From assembly GCA_022820995.1 (NCBI GenBank), contig JAJEEM010000022.1, positions 18,367-82,366 of the forward strand: a stretch of 64,000 nt of DNA, given 5' to 3'. The notes beneath the pieces are model-generated. The model had not been told where the DNA came from. It saw nothing but the letters and a program-made list of their open reading frames with translations, and searched no databases. The translations under genes and the position numbers were made by a program. The DNA is from Gemmatimonadota bacterium. GTDB lineage: Bacteria > Gemmatimonadota > Gemmatimonadetes > Palauibacterales > Palauibacteraceae. How positions within the stretch are numbered: the first letter of the stretch is position 1; each line of letters starts with the position of its first letter. Of the stretch, positions 46,515-54,985 are shown one piece after another.

Positions 46515-47722
46515 CGCCGCTCCACGCTCAGCGCGACGGCGTTGCCCCCGCCAAGGCACAAGGTGGCCATCCCCTGCTCTACGTCACGGTCGCGCATCGC
46601 ATGAAGGAGCGTCGTGAGGATCTTCGCGCCCGAAGCCCCGATCGGGTGGCCGAGGGCGATCGCCCCGCCGCGGACGTTCACGCGACCGAGATCCAGTCCC
46701 AGTTCGCGGGCGTCCGCGAGACACTGCACGGCGAACGCCTCGTTCATCTCCACGAGTCCGTAGTCGGAGACAACCGTCCCATCGAGCGTCATGAGCTTCC
46801 GCACGGCGGCGACGGGCGCGAAAAAGAGATCGCGGGGCGCCGTCGCACCCACGGAATAGGCCCGGATCCGCCCGAGGACCGGAAGGCCGTGCGCCGCGGC
46901 GTACGCTTCGGACGTGACGAGCGTGGCCGCGCCCCCATCGTTGAGGCCGGGCGCGTTTCCGGCCGTGACGCTCGGCTCGGTGACCTCCGGGGGAGCATCG
47001 CCCGCGAAGGCGGGCTTCAGCTTCGCGAGCGCCTCGAGGGACGTGCCGCGACGCGGAGGCTCGTCCACGTCGATCGTCACGGTCCCTCCGCGCGTCTCGA
47101 CGTGGACGGGAACGACTTCCTCGGCGAAGTCCCCCCCATCGATCGCGTGGATCGCCTTCTCATGGCTGCCGAGCGCGAAGGCGTCCTGGTCCTCGCGGCT
47201 CACGCCCGCCTTGTGGGCCGTGTACTCGGCGTGGCCGCCCATGTGGCAGGTACCGAAGGCGCACCACAGGCCGTCGTGTACGAGGCCGTCGACGAGCGAC
47301 CGGTCGCCGAACTTCACCCCCTCCCGGTGTCCCCGGAGGAGGTAGGGGGCGTTCGACATCGACTCCATCCCGCCGGCCACGACGACCCGGGCGTCGCCGG
47401 CCTTTATCGCCTGCGCCGCCAGCATGACGGCTTTCAGGCCGGAGCCGCAGACCTTGTTCACGGTCACCGCCGGCACGGTCACGGGCACCCCGCCCCGGAT
47501 CGCCGCCTGACGGGCGGGCGCCTGCCCTACCCCCGCCTGCACGACGTTCCCCATGATCACGTCATCGATCTCCTCCGGATCGACCCCGGCCCGGTCGACC
47601 GCCGCTGAAATCGCGAGACCGCCGAGATCCGGGGCCGCGAGGGACGAGAGTCCGCCCATGAAGCGGCCCGTGGGGAGCCGCGCCGCGGAGACGATGACCG
47701 GGATTCTGTCGCTATCGCTCAT
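46511..47722 (-). CDS. Acetyl-CoA C-acetyltransferase (thiolase)
   Basis: This 403-residue thiolase condenses two acetyl-CoA or cleaves 3-ketoacyl-CoA. The nucleophilic Cys lies in [12 protein letters not shown] (near residue 92). [26 protein letters not shown] and the second active Cys in TLCLGGGNA are all present. The ATG overlaps the exonuclease stop (ATGA). With hbd and the acyl-CoA dehydrogenase it supplies three of the four beta-oxidation activities; no enoyl-CoA hydratase is in the window. Confidence 0.95.
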   Translation of the reverse strand: MSDSDRIPVIVSAARLPTGRFMGGLSSLAAPDLGGLAISAAVDRAGVDPEEIDDVIMGNVVQAGVGQAPARQAAIRGGVPVTVPAVTVNKVCGSGLKAVMLAAQAIKAGDARVVVAGGMESMSNAPYLLRGHREGVKFGDRSLVDGLVHDGLWCAFGTCHMGGHAEYTAHKAGVSREDQDAFALGSHEKAIHAIDGGDFAEEVVPVHVETRGGTVTIDVDEPPRRGTSLEALAKLKPAFAGDAPPEVTEPSVTAGNAPGLNDGGAATLVTSEAYAAAHGLPVLGRIRAYSVGATAPRDLFFAPVAAVRKLMTLDGTVVSDYGLVEMNEAFAVQCLADARELGLDLGRVNVRGGAIALGHPIGASGAKILTTLLHAMRDRDVEQGMATLCLGGGNAVALSVERR

Positions 47723-48621
47723 GTTCCATCACTCTGCCGTCGTTCGTGTGGTTCATTCCGTTCGGAATGCCGATTCCGCCGCCCGCCGCGCTCGCGTCGC
47801 GGAACCGGCCCGAGAGCTTTTCGGAGCGCAGGCCACGTCGTCCAGCCCCGTCGCTCCGCGTCTTCGAGCATGCGGACGAGGATCCGGGCCGTCGCGACCG
47901 CGTCGCCCCGCGCGCGGTGCCGTTCGCGGATTTCGATCCCGTAGTAGTCGGCGACCGAGTCCAGGCCTCGACGCTCGAGTCCCGGCAGCAGTCGGCGCGC
48001 CATGTGAACCGTGCACAGGCGGGGTCCGCGCGGGAGGCCGGCCCCTGCCCGCCGCATTTCGGCGCGCACGAAACCCCAATCGTACGCCGCGTTATGTGCG
48101 ACGAAAACCCGGCCGCGGAGGTGCTCCCGCACCGGATCGCAGATCTGGGAGAAACTCGGTGCTCCATGCGTCATCTCCGTGCGGATCCCGGTGAGGCGCG
48201 TGATCCACGGCGGAATCGCCACGCCCGCATCCACGAGCGTGGAATAGCATCCGCCGATGGCACCGCGGTCGACGTCCACGATCGCGATCTCCACCACCCG
48301 GCCGTTCCCCCCCGCGACACCGCCGTTCGTCTCGACGTCCACGACCGCGTATCGGAGGTCGCGCAGCCCTCTCGCCTCCCGCTTCCGCGTCCGCCGGCTT
48401 CGCCCGGCGAGTCGCCAGGCATCGCCGCCCTCCCCGTCGCGGGCCACCTCGGGGACCCCTTCGAGCAACTGGGAGACGAGCCGCCCGGCCATGGCCGGCG
48501 GACATCCAGGCATTCCGAGGACCTCTGAGGCGAGATCCACGGACGAGCGGGGACCGTCCTCGAGCCGGCGCAGCGCCTTGCGCACCAGCACCCCGTCGGG
48601 CGCGAAGTGCATGCCCGTCAC
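47719..48621 (-). CDS. DEDDh 3'-5' exonuclease (DnaQ/PolC-epsilon-like)
   Basis: This is a 300-residue protein. An N-terminal region of about 85 residues looks like a small helical or winged-helix-type domain. The exonuclease domain follows, with ExoI as VVDVETNGG, ExoII as AHNAAYDWGF and ExoIII as HRARGDAVATA. These are the DEDDh catalytic residues of DNA polymerase III epsilon homologues. A basic tail (RRERGGRRNRHSERNEPHERR) ends it. The GTG at 48621 overlaps the rex stop (GTGA) and has GGAG six bases upstream. Confidence 0.88.
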   Translation of the reverse strand: MTGMHFAPDGVLVRKALRRLEDGPRSSVDLASEVLGMPGCPPAMAGRLVSQLLEGVPEVARDGEGGDAWRLAGRSRRTRKREARGLRDLRYAVVDVETNGGVAGGNGRVVEIAIVDVDRGAIGGCYSTLVDAGVAIPPWITRLTGIRTEMTHGAPSFSQICDPVREHLRGRVFVAHNAAYDWGFVRAEMRRAGAGLPRGPRLCTVHMARRLLPGLERRGLDSVADYYGIEIRERHRARGDAVATARILVRMLEDAERRGWTTWPALRKALGPVPRRERGGRRNRHSERNEPHERRQSDGT

Positions 48622-49265
48622 GCGTCGCTCCCGGTACGCCGACCCGCCTCGGACATCAGGTAGCTCAAGCCTTCCAGTTCGAGCACGATGTCCACGGTCC
48701 GGATCGGCACCCCGTTCACCTCGGAGAGTTCGATCGGCGCGAAGTTGAGGATCGCGCCCACGCCCGCCCGCTCGAGTTCCGCCGCGATCTCGGCCGCCAC
48801 CTCCGTGGGGGTCGCGACGACCCCGATCTCCGCCCCGCACTCCGCGATGACCGGCCGCAGCTCCGTCATGGGACGAATCCTGAGCCCGTGGGCCCGTGTC
48901 CCGATCTTCGCCTCGTCGACGTCGAAGGCCGCGACGACATCGAATCCGCGCGCCGCAAGCCCGCCATACCCGAGGAGAGCAGACCCGATCTTGCCGACAC
49001 CCACCAGCGCGAGCCTCCAGCTGCGTGAAAGCCCGAGGATTCCCTCCAGCGCCCGTACGAGCCCTTCGACCGAGTACCCGCGTCCGCGTTTCCCGAACGA
49101 GCCGAAGTGGCTCAGATCCTTCCGGACCTGGGCCGACGTGGCCCCTGAAGGTTCGGCAAGCTGCGAACTGGACACGAACTCCACGCCGGCTCGCTCGAGG
49201 TCGCGCAACATGCGGAGATACAGGGAGAGGCGCCGAACCGTCGAATCGGAAATTCTGCCGCTCAT
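48618..49265 (-). CDS. rex: Redox-sensing transcriptional repressor Rex
   Basis: This is a 215-residue repressor that senses the NADH/NAD+ ratio. The N-terminal winged helix carries SSSQLAEPSGATSAQVRKDLSHFGSFGKRGRGY. The C-terminal Rossmann domain shows LVGVGKIGSALLGY. An upstream in-frame GTG (49289) lies inside the operator palindrome, so I take the ATG at 49265 as the start. NADH binding normally releases Rex from DNA. It heads an operon with the exonuclease, thiolase, CPBP, hbd and acyl-CoA dehydrogenase genes. Confidence 0.95.
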   Translation of the reverse strand: MSGRISDSTVRRLSLYLRMLRDLERAGVEFVSSSQLAEPSGATSAQVRKDLSHFGSFGKRGRGYSVEGLVRALEGILGLSRSWRLALVGVGKIGSALLGYGGLAARGFDVVAAFDVDEAKIGTRAHGLRIRPMTELRPVIAECGAEIGVVATPTEVAAEIAAELERAGVGAILNFAPIELSEVNGVPIRTVDIVLELEGLSYLMSEAGRRTGSDA

Positions 49266-49273
49266 GCCCGCCC

Positions 49274-49291
49274 TTGTGAAAGGTTTCACAA
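49274..49291. promoter_or_regulatory. Rex operator (perfect palindrome)
   Basis: TTGTGAAAGGTTTCACAA is a perfect 18-bp palindrome that fits the known Rex consensus TTGTGAANNNNTTCACAA exactly. It lies nine bases upstream of the rex ATG, overlapping the expected transcription start of the promoter at 49295-49323. This indicates autorepression of the rex operon. Confidence 0.9.
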
Positions 49292-49294
49292 ACC

Positions 49295-49323
49295 AAGATA
49301 GGGCCGGCTCCTTCTCAACTCAA
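49295..49323 (-). promoter_or_regulatory. Promoter of the rex operon
   Basis: On the minus strand TTGAGT (49323-49318) and TATCTT (49300-49295) are spaced by exactly 17 bases. The -35 box overlaps the ksgA stop codon. Transcription would start within the Rex operator, an ideal arrangement for repression. Confidence 0.6.
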
Positions 49324-50156
49324 CGCGACGCGCCCCCTTCCCGTGCCGCCCGAAGCACCGTCGCCAGGCGCACGAAAGTCGCGGGGTCCAGCATCTCGGG
49401 CCGCGCCGCGGGATCGATCGAGAGTCGCGCCAGAATCGCTTCCGCATCTCCCGCGAAACTCAGCTCCGGGGCCGTCCGCAGCGTCTTCTGCAATTGTTTC
49501 CGGCGGCGGTTGAAGCACGCGCGCGTCAGTGTCCGGAGCGCCGCGCGGTCCACATCGGCGGCGTCCGGCCGCGGCGCCAGGCGAACCACCGCCGAATCGA
49601 CCGCGGGGACCGGACGGAACGCCTGGCGGCCCACGCGGAAGGCAAGCGAGGCGTCCGCAATCGCCTGCACCCCGACGGAGAGCGCGCCGTACGCCTTGAT
49701 GCCGGGCGGTGCGACGATGCGTTCCGCCACTTCTCGCTGCACCGTGAGCACGATCCGGCTGGCCGCCGGCTCGAGTTCGAGAAAGGCGAAGACGAGCGGC
49801 GACGTAATGTTGTAGGGGACGTTCGACACCACGCGCACCGCGTCGGCATCCCGCACGAACTCCGGGAGTCCGATGCGAAGTGCGTCGCCCTCCACGACAT
49901 CCACGTCCGGCCGTTCCCCCCAGCGGGCGCGGAGGCCGCGAGCAAGATCGCGATCCTTTTCGACGAGGACGAGGCGGCGGCAGCGGCCGACGAGGTGCTG
50001 GCTGAGTTCTCCGTGCCCCGGGCCGACCTCGAGCACGACGTCCGCGGGCTGCGGGTCGAGTTCCCGCACGATCTTGCGCTGGATGTTGGGGTCGACCAGG
50101 AAGTTCTGGCCGAGCGCGCGCTTCGGCCGGGGGCGTTCGGCCCTCCCGGCAATCAC
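49320..50156 (-). CDS. rsmA: 16S rRNA dimethyladenosine transferase RsmA/KsgA
   Basis: This 278-residue SAM-dependent enzyme dimethylates two adjacent adenines near the 3' end of 16S rRNA. Motifs are KRALGQNFLVDPNI, VLEVGPGHGELSQHLV (SAM binding) and the catalytic NVPYNITSPLVF. The C-terminal domain includes RPVPAVDSAVVRL. The GTG overlaps the phosphatase stop (GTGA). Confidence 0.96.
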   Translation of the reverse strand: MIAGRAERPRPKRALGQNFLVDPNIQRKIVRELDPQPADVVLEVGPGHGELSQHLVGRCRRLVLVEKDRDLARGLRARWGERPDVDVVEGDALRIGLPEFVRDADAVRVVSNVPYNITSPLVFAFLELEPAASRIVLTVQREVAERIVAPPGIKAYGALSVGVQAIADASLAFRVGRQAFRPVPAVDSAVVRLAPRPDAADVDRAALRTLTRACFNRRRKQLQKTLRTAPELSFAGDAEAILARLSIDPAARPEMLDPATFVRLATVLRAAREGGASR

Positions 50157-51958
50157 AGGGCAGCCGCGACGGCCGTCCGGTCGTCCAGCCTCATCTCGTC
50201 ATCGCTGTCCGCGAAGAGGGCCGCCACGAGGACCTCGGGGTCGAAGTCCCCGCGGTCGATGCGCCTCCGCACCCGAGCATCCGGCGTTTCGAGAGGGTCG
50301 CTGAGTTCGGCGAGGCCATCGGTGAACGCCAGCAGCGTCTCCCCGGCAGACGGCACCCGTGCCTGCCGGTACGACCGGACCGCAGCCACGCCGACCGGGG
50401 GATCCAGCGCGGTGAGACGGCGTGTCCCGTCGGATCCGAGCAGGTACGCATACGGGTGGCCCGCGTTCGCGTAGCGCAGTTCTCCGCGCTCGGGATCCAT
50501 GACTCCGTAGAAGAGCGTCATGTACATCTCGGTCGCGTCGAGCGCAGCCCGGAGCTGCCCGTGCATGGCGTCCAGGACGGCCGCGGGCTCGGTCTCCAGG
50601 CCCGTCGCCAGGACCACGGCACTCAGCGTGCGCGCCATGATGAGTGCGGCGGAGGGACCGTGCGAACTCACATCGCCGAGCATGACCCCAAGACGGCCGC
50701 CTGCGAGCCGGACGAGGTAGTAGAAGTCGCCGCCCAGAGAGAGCGCCGGATCGCAGCGGGCCGCTATCCGTCCGAGATCGCGGAAATCCTCGGGCGGCGG
50801 CAGGAGTTTCAGTTGCAGATCGCGGGCGATCTCCAGTTCGGCCAGCACGCGCTCCCGGCGCAACCGTCGCGCGAGGAGCCGCTCCCGCGACTGTTCGCCC
50901 TCGGCCACGGCGCCGATCCAGCCCGCGAGCAGCGTCGCGGCGGCATCGCTGCCGCTCGCCGGATCGTGGACCAGCCGCAGCCGTCCCGCATCGCCCGGCG
51001 GCCGCGTCTCCCGAACCTCCCGCGGGCCGTTCGACTCCTCTTCGTTCTCCCAGCTGTCGAACAGCACCTGGGAACCGTCCTCGAACCGCCGGTCGAGACG
51101 AAATCGGAGACCGGTGACGTCGGCGAAGCGCCGGAGGAGAGGTTCGATCCTCACAAGGGGATCCGGCGCGCCCCGGAACGAGAGCGTCACCGTGTTGCCG
51201 GTCTCGTTGAACGTGACGCCATCGGCGAGCTGCCTCAGCAGGAAGAGGCCGCGCCCGCGGGGCCGCCCGATGCCTTCCGCCGAGACGGGGTCCGGCACGG
51301 CATCGGGATCGAATCCGCTCCCCTCGTCCGACACCTTCACGCGGAGGCCGTCCGCGTCCGCCTTCGCCGAAACCCGCACGACGGCGCCGGGACGGTCGCC
51401 GCTCCCGTAGAGGATCGCGTTGGCCACGGCCTCGCCGAGCGCGACCCGGAGTCGGAACGCCGTCTCGCCATCCAGATCGGCGAGGTGCCGACAGGCCACC
51501 ACGACCCGCTCCACCACGGCGCGCTGGTAGCGCACGCTTGACGGAAACACGACGCGTATGTGCCCCGACTCATCGACGTCCAGGTTCAGATCGGGCGCTT
51601 CCGCGGGCGAGGTGTGTTTCTGCCATACGAGCCCGAGTTCGGCCGCATTGAGAGGATGGAAGAGGTAGTCGGTCCAGTCCTCGGCCAGCGCCGAACCCAG
51701 ACGGTCGATCCATGCTCCATCGACGAGCGCCACGAGAGCCGACGCAGGACCGAAGCGCCGGTGCAGATACGGCATCGTCGCGCGCGGCTCGGCGATGTCC
51801 ACCAGGACGAGATCCGTCGGGAGCACCGTCAGAGGGCGCCCGAAGAGCCCTCTCACTTCGGGCGGCGGATCGATCTCGGCCGCGGCGTCCGCGACGGCCT
51901 GGAGGATGTCCGGCCGGCTGGAGAGGACCAGGATGCGGGCCGGCTCGCCGTCCTTCAT
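50153..51958 (-). CDS. Fusion of receiver-like, RsbW-like ATPase and SpoIIE/RsbU phosphatase domains
   Basis: This is a 601-residue signalling protein. Residues 1-115 resemble a receiver domain, with a possible phospho-Asp in DLVLVDIAEP but without the usual N-terminal acidic pair. Residues about 135-260 are an RsbW-type HATPase (EAVANAILYG N box, DEGSGFDPD, GRGLFLLRQLADGV). A helical linker (ELEIARDLQLKLLP) leads to a PP2C/SpoIIE phosphatase (LGGDFYYLVR, GDVSSHGPSAALIMARTL, FTDGLAEL, DDRTAVAAAL). It follows a STAS gene by 19 bases. Kinase and phosphatase domains that normally oppose each other in partner switching are joined here. Confidence 0.88.
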   Translation of the reverse strand: MKDGEPARILVLSSRPDILQAVADAAAEIDPPPEVRGLFGRPLTVLPTDLVLVDIAEPRATMPYLHRRFGPASALVALVDGAWIDRLGSALAEDWTDYLFHPLNAAELGLVWQKHTSPAEAPDLNLDVDESGHIRVVFPSSVRYQRAVVERVVVACRHLADLDGETAFRLRVALGEAVANAILYGSGDRPGAVVRVSAKADADGLRVKVSDEGSGFDPDAVPDPVSAEGIGRPRGRGLFLLRQLADGVTFNETGNTVTLSFRGAPDPLVRIEPLLRRFADVTGLRFRLDRRFEDGSQVLFDSWENEEESNGPREVRETRPPGDAGRLRLVHDPASGSDAAATLLAGWIGAVAEGEQSRERLLARRLRRERVLAELEIARDLQLKLLPPPEDFRDLGRIAARCDPALSLGGDFYYLVRLAGGRLGVMLGDVSSHGPSAALIMARTLSAVVLATGLETEPAAVLDAMHGQLRAALDATEMYMTLFYGVMDPERGELRYANAGHPYAYLLGSDGTRRLTALDPPVGVAAVRSYRQARVPSAGETLLAFTDGLAELSDPLETPDARVRRRIDRGDFDPEVLVAALFADSDDEMRLDDRTAVAAAL

Positions 51959-51977
51959 CCCGGAGCTGCGGCTCCGG

Positions 51978-52310
51978 TCAGGACCCGCCGAGCGCCGCCG
52001 CCCGGGAATCGGCGATCTCGAACAGCGAGTCCAGTCTGGTCAAGGCGAAGAGCCGCTGAAGATCCTCGTTCAGCCCCGCCAGCGTCAGGCGCCCCCCCGT
52101 GTCGCGGATGTGCTTTGAGAGACTGACGAGTACCCCCAGGCCGGAGGAGTCGATGTAGTCGGCCTCGGTGAAATCGATGACGAAGTCGGCGTCCCCGTCC
52201 GCCAGGCGCGCGAGCACGCGCTCCTTGAATTCGCCGCGGTTGTTGATCGTGAGCTGGCCGCCCACGGCGACGAGGGTAACGGCTCCCGCCGTTTCGATCG
52301 AAAACGTCAT
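51978..52310 (-). CDS. STAS-domain anti-sigma factor antagonist
   Basis: This is a 110-residue single STAS domain. The phosphorylatable Ser lies in YIDSSGLGVLVSL, typical of SpoIIAA/RsbV antagonists controlled by a serine kinase and a PP2C phosphatase. The ATG at 52310 overlaps the pta stop (ATGA) and has GGAG six bases upstream. The next gene encodes a fused kinase/phosphatase, its likely partner. No sigma factor is nearby. Confidence 0.92.
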   Translation of the reverse strand: MTFSIETAGAVTLVAVGGQLTINNRGEFKERVLARLADGDADFVIDFTEADYIDSSGLGVLVSLSKHIRDTGGRLTLAGLNEDLQRLFALTRLDSLFEIADSRAAALGGS

Positions 52311-53164
52311 CCTTCGCTCCCGGGTGACATGAGGGCTGTGATGCAAGCGACATCCACGATATCGGAGGCGGACGCGCCGCGGGAGAGGTCGTTCAGTGGT
52401 CGCCGCAGCCCCTGGAGGACCGGCCCCAGAGCGCGTGCTCCGGCGAGTCGCTCGAGCAACTTGTACGCGATGTTCGCCGCGTCGAGTCCCGGGAAGACGA
52501 GCAGATTCGCGCGCCCGGCCACGGGAGAGCCGGGGGCCTTCAGCGACGCGACGTCCGGTACGAGCGCCGCATCGGCCTGCAGTTCACCGTCCGCCGCGAT
52601 GTCCGGCCGGCGGCGGCGGAAGATGTCAAGCGCCTCCCGCACGTGCTCGACCGCCGGCCCCGCAGCCGAGCCGAGGGTGGAATACGAGAGAAACGCAACC
52701 ACGGGCTCGTCTCCCGCCACGGCTCGGTGCGCGTCGCAGGCCGCCGAAGCACTCTCCGCCATCTGGGCCGGGGTCGGTGACGGCACGACCGCGGCGTCCG
52801 TAAGCGTGAGCACCCGCTCCCCGGGAGCGGGAAAGACCATGTGGAAGGCGGCCGAGACCGTCTCCACGCCGTCTGCCAGTCCGACGACCCGCAGGCCGGC
52901 CCGGACGACGTCCGCCGTCGCGTGCGCGGCCCCCGCCACGACCCCGTCCAGTTCCCCCGCCGCGAGGCGTTGCGCGGCGTTCGCGAGGCCGTCCGCGCCG
53001 GCGCGGATCTCGACGGGACGCACCCACCCTTCCTCCCGCAACCGGCGAATCGCCCGCGCGGTGCGGGGCTCGTCCGCCTCGGGAAAGCCGATGCGCCGCT
53101 CGAAGGCGGCGGCCCGCGTCCTCAGCCGGTCGACGAAGCCCGCTGGCGTCGGCTGCGACGTCAC
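52307..53164 (-). CDS. pta: Phosphate acetyltransferase, short form
   Basis: This is a 285-residue phosphotransacetylase that interconverts acetyl-CoA and acetyl phosphate. GAAHATADVVRAGLRV, DAAVVPSPTPAQMAESA, AFLSYSTLGSAAGPAVEHV, LKAPGSPVAGRANLLVFPGLDAANIAYKL and GLRRPLNDLSRG match the family. About 40 residues found in typical Pta before the GAVHTTAD motif are missing, so it is shorter than the usual 320-330. The GTG overlaps the coaD stop (GTGA). No ackA is in the window. Confidence 0.88.
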   Translation of the reverse strand: MTSQPTPAGFVDRLRTRAAAFERRIGFPEADEPRTARAIRRLREEGWVRPVEIRAGADGLANAAQRLAAGELDGVVAGAAHATADVVRAGLRVVGLADGVETVSAAFHMVFPAPGERVLTLTDAAVVPSPTPAQMAESASAACDAHRAVAGDEPVVAFLSYSTLGSAAGPAVEHVREALDIFRRRRPDIAADGELQADAALVPDVASLKAPGSPVAGRANLLVFPGLDAANIAYKLLERLAGARALGPVLQGLRRPLNDLSRGASASDIVDVACITALMSPGSEG

Positions 53165-53658
53165 TCGCCGCGCCCGAACGCGCGGTCCATGCGGGCCTTC
53201 ACGATCGGGCTCACGAAGTCCGTCACATCTCCGCCCAGACGTCCGACCTCGCGCACGAGCGAGGAACTCAGGAACGTGTGACGCGTGGAGGGCGCCATGA
53301 AGAGGACCTCGACTTCGGGCCAGAGCGAGCGGTTCATGAGCGCCATCTGAAACTCGTACTCGAAGTCGCTCACCGCCCGGAGCCCGCGGACGATGATCCG
53401 GGCCTCGCGGGAGCGTGCGAAATCCACGAGCAGGCCGGAGAACGACGTCGCCTCGACTCTCGGGTCGTCGGCGAACACCTCGCGGATCAGGTCGACGCGA
53501 TCCCCGATCCCGAACAGGCCCGACTTTGCCTGCGTGGCCGTCTCCGCCACGGCGACGATCAGCCGGTCCACGATCCCCAGGCTCCGGCGTACGATGTCCT
53601 CGTGTCCGACCGTCAGCGGGTCGAAGGACCCCGGGTACACGGCGACGGCATTGTTCAT
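53161..53658 (-). CDS. coaD: Pantetheine-phosphate adenylyltransferase
   Basis: This 165-residue enzyme of coenzyme A synthesis transfers AMP to 4'-phosphopantetheine. The nucleotidyltransferase motif is YPGSFDPLTVGHEDIVRR, and the later RGLRAVSDFEYEFQMA and FLSSSLVREVGRLGGDV complete the active site. rsmD-coaD is a very common pair. It is followed by pta, another acetyl-CoA/CoA gene. Confidence 0.97.
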   Translation of the reverse strand: MNNAVAVYPGSFDPLTVGHEDIVRRSLGIVDRLIVAVAETATQAKSGLFGIGDRVDLIREVFADDPRVEATSFSGLLVDFARSREARIIVRGLRAVSDFEYEFQMALMNRSLWPEVEVLFMAPSTRHTFLSSSLVREVGRLGGDVTDFVSPIVKARMDRAFGRGE

Positions 53659-53669
53659 CGAGTTCCCCG

Positions 53670-54284
53670 TCAGAGCGTTCGGGTTGAGGCGTCGGCCGGA
53701 GCCCGGAACCGGCTGACGCAGGTGTCACCGTATTCCCTCGTCCAGTCGGCCGCCGCCGCCCATTCGGCGTCCGGGCGGTGCTCGACCCACAACTGCGAGG
53801 CGAACGGACGGGCCCGGAAGCGCTCGACGAGCCGCGCGGCGGCGGCGGACGCGTACGGTGGATCCGCGAAGACCAGATCGAGGGGCGCGCCCGGACCCGC
53901 CGCATCGTTCGGTTCGTCGAGACCGTCGACCCAGGCGATCGCATCGTCCCGCACCACCCGGCATCGGTCCGCGAGATCGAGCATCGCGACATTGCGGCGC
54001 AGCAGCCCAACCGCCCGGCGATCCGACTCGACAAAATGGACGTGCGCCGCACCTCGCGACAGCGCTTCGATTCCCAGCGCTCCGGAACCGGCGTAGAGAT
54101 CGGCGACCCGGGCGCCGCCGACATCCCCCGCGAGCGCGGAAAACCAGGCCTCCCGCACCCGCTCCGCCGTCGGACGGGTGCGCCGTCCACGGGGAGCCTG
54201 GATGAAGCGGCCGCCCAGCTCCCCCGCGATGATGCGAAGCCTCCGCGTCAGGCGAGAGACCCCGGGTAGAGGATGATCCCGCAA
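53670..54284 (-). CDS. rsmD: 16S rRNA (guanine(966)-N(2))-methyltransferase RsmD
   Basis: This 204-residue SAM-dependent enzyme methylates G966 of 16S rRNA. RIIAGELGGRFIQAPRG at the start, VADLYAGSGALGIEALSRGA (SAM site) and the catalytic FADPPYAS are diagnostic. The ATG at 54284 gives a 37-base overlap with the upstream gene. A start closer to LRIIAGELGG is possible, but no ATG, GTG or TTG was seen there. Confidence 0.93.
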   Translation of the reverse strand: MRDHPLPGVSRLTRRLRIIAGELGGRFIQAPRGRRTRPTAERVREAWFSALAGDVGGARVADLYAGSGALGIEALSRGAAHVHFVESDRRAVGLLRRNVAMLDLADRCRVVRDDAIAWVDGLDEPNDAAGPGAPLDLVFADPPYASAAAARLVERFRARPFASQLWVEHRPDAEWAAAADWTREYGDTCVSRFRAPADASTRTL

Positions 54285-54985
54285 CCCTCACAGACGGCGA
54301 GATGCCGCCGCGCCCGGATCTCGGTCTGTCGCTGCTTCGGTATCGCCGTGTAGCAGCGGCCGCATACCCCATCGACGGTGAGTTCGGCGAGCGCGGCCTG
54401 GCGCCCACCTCCGCCCGCCGTCCGGTACAGCTGCAGCGCCCGGCGGTCCAGCCGGCTCTCCTGCGTCTTCCGGCTCGCGCCGCAGTGCTGAAGATCCCCC
54501 TGGAGCGTCGCCCGCAGCCCTTCCACGGCGGCGCTCCGTTCCGCCAGCTGCGCGGTGGCCTCCCGCAGCTCCGCCTCCGCCGCCTTCAGCGCCCCGCTCG
54601 CGGTCTCCACATCCTGCATCGCGTCGAGCTGGTCGTCCTCCGCCGCACGCAGGTTGCGCCGGGCCGTGTCCGTTTCGCTCCGAACCGCGAGATGCTGCTG
54701 CATGTTCGCGACGGCGACGGAGCGCGCCTCCAGCCGCTTGAGCGTCGCTCTGCCGGCTTCCACGGCTCGATGGAACTGCCGCACGCGCCCTTCCGCCTCC
54801 TCCGCTTCCGCCCGGATCCGCGTGACCTGTGCCTCCAGCGTCTCGACCGTTTCCCGGAGTTCGGCCACCTCCCGGCCGAGACTCTCGAGTTCGCTTTCTA
54901 TCTTCAGGATCTTGCGATCGATCTCCTGAAGGGTGAGCAACTCCTCGACGATATCTGTCGCTTGCATACTCTCCCCGGCTGTCAT
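54248..54985 (-). CDS. Coiled-coil protein with C-terminal C4 zinc ribbon
   Basis: This is a 245-residue protein of the C4-type zinc-ribbon (CdsZ/YbgI-type, formerly DUF164) family. A long coiled coil (about residues 15-180) precedes a zinc ribbon with CGRCYTAIP and CEGCGIILY. Members are conserved near dnaG or rsmD, but their role is not established. The ATG overlaps the dnaG stop (ATGA). Confidence 0.85.
   Translation of the reverse strand: MTAGESMQATDIVEELLTLQEIDRKILKIESELESLGREVAELRETVETLEAQVTRIRAEAEEAEGRVRQFHRAVEAGRATLKRLEARSVAVANMQQHLAVRSETDTARRNLRAAEDDQLDAMQDVETASGALKAAEAELREATAQLAERSAAVEGLRATLQGDLQHCGASRKTQESRLDRRALQLYRTAGGGGRQAALAELTVDGVCGRCYTAIPKQRQTEIRARRHLAVCEGCGIILYPGSLA

Noticed and set aside
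48622..49296. Longer version of the exonuclease gene starting at 49296
   Set aside because: The extra residues are a frame-shadow of rex. The GTG at 48621 overlaps the rex stop in the usual four-base pattern.
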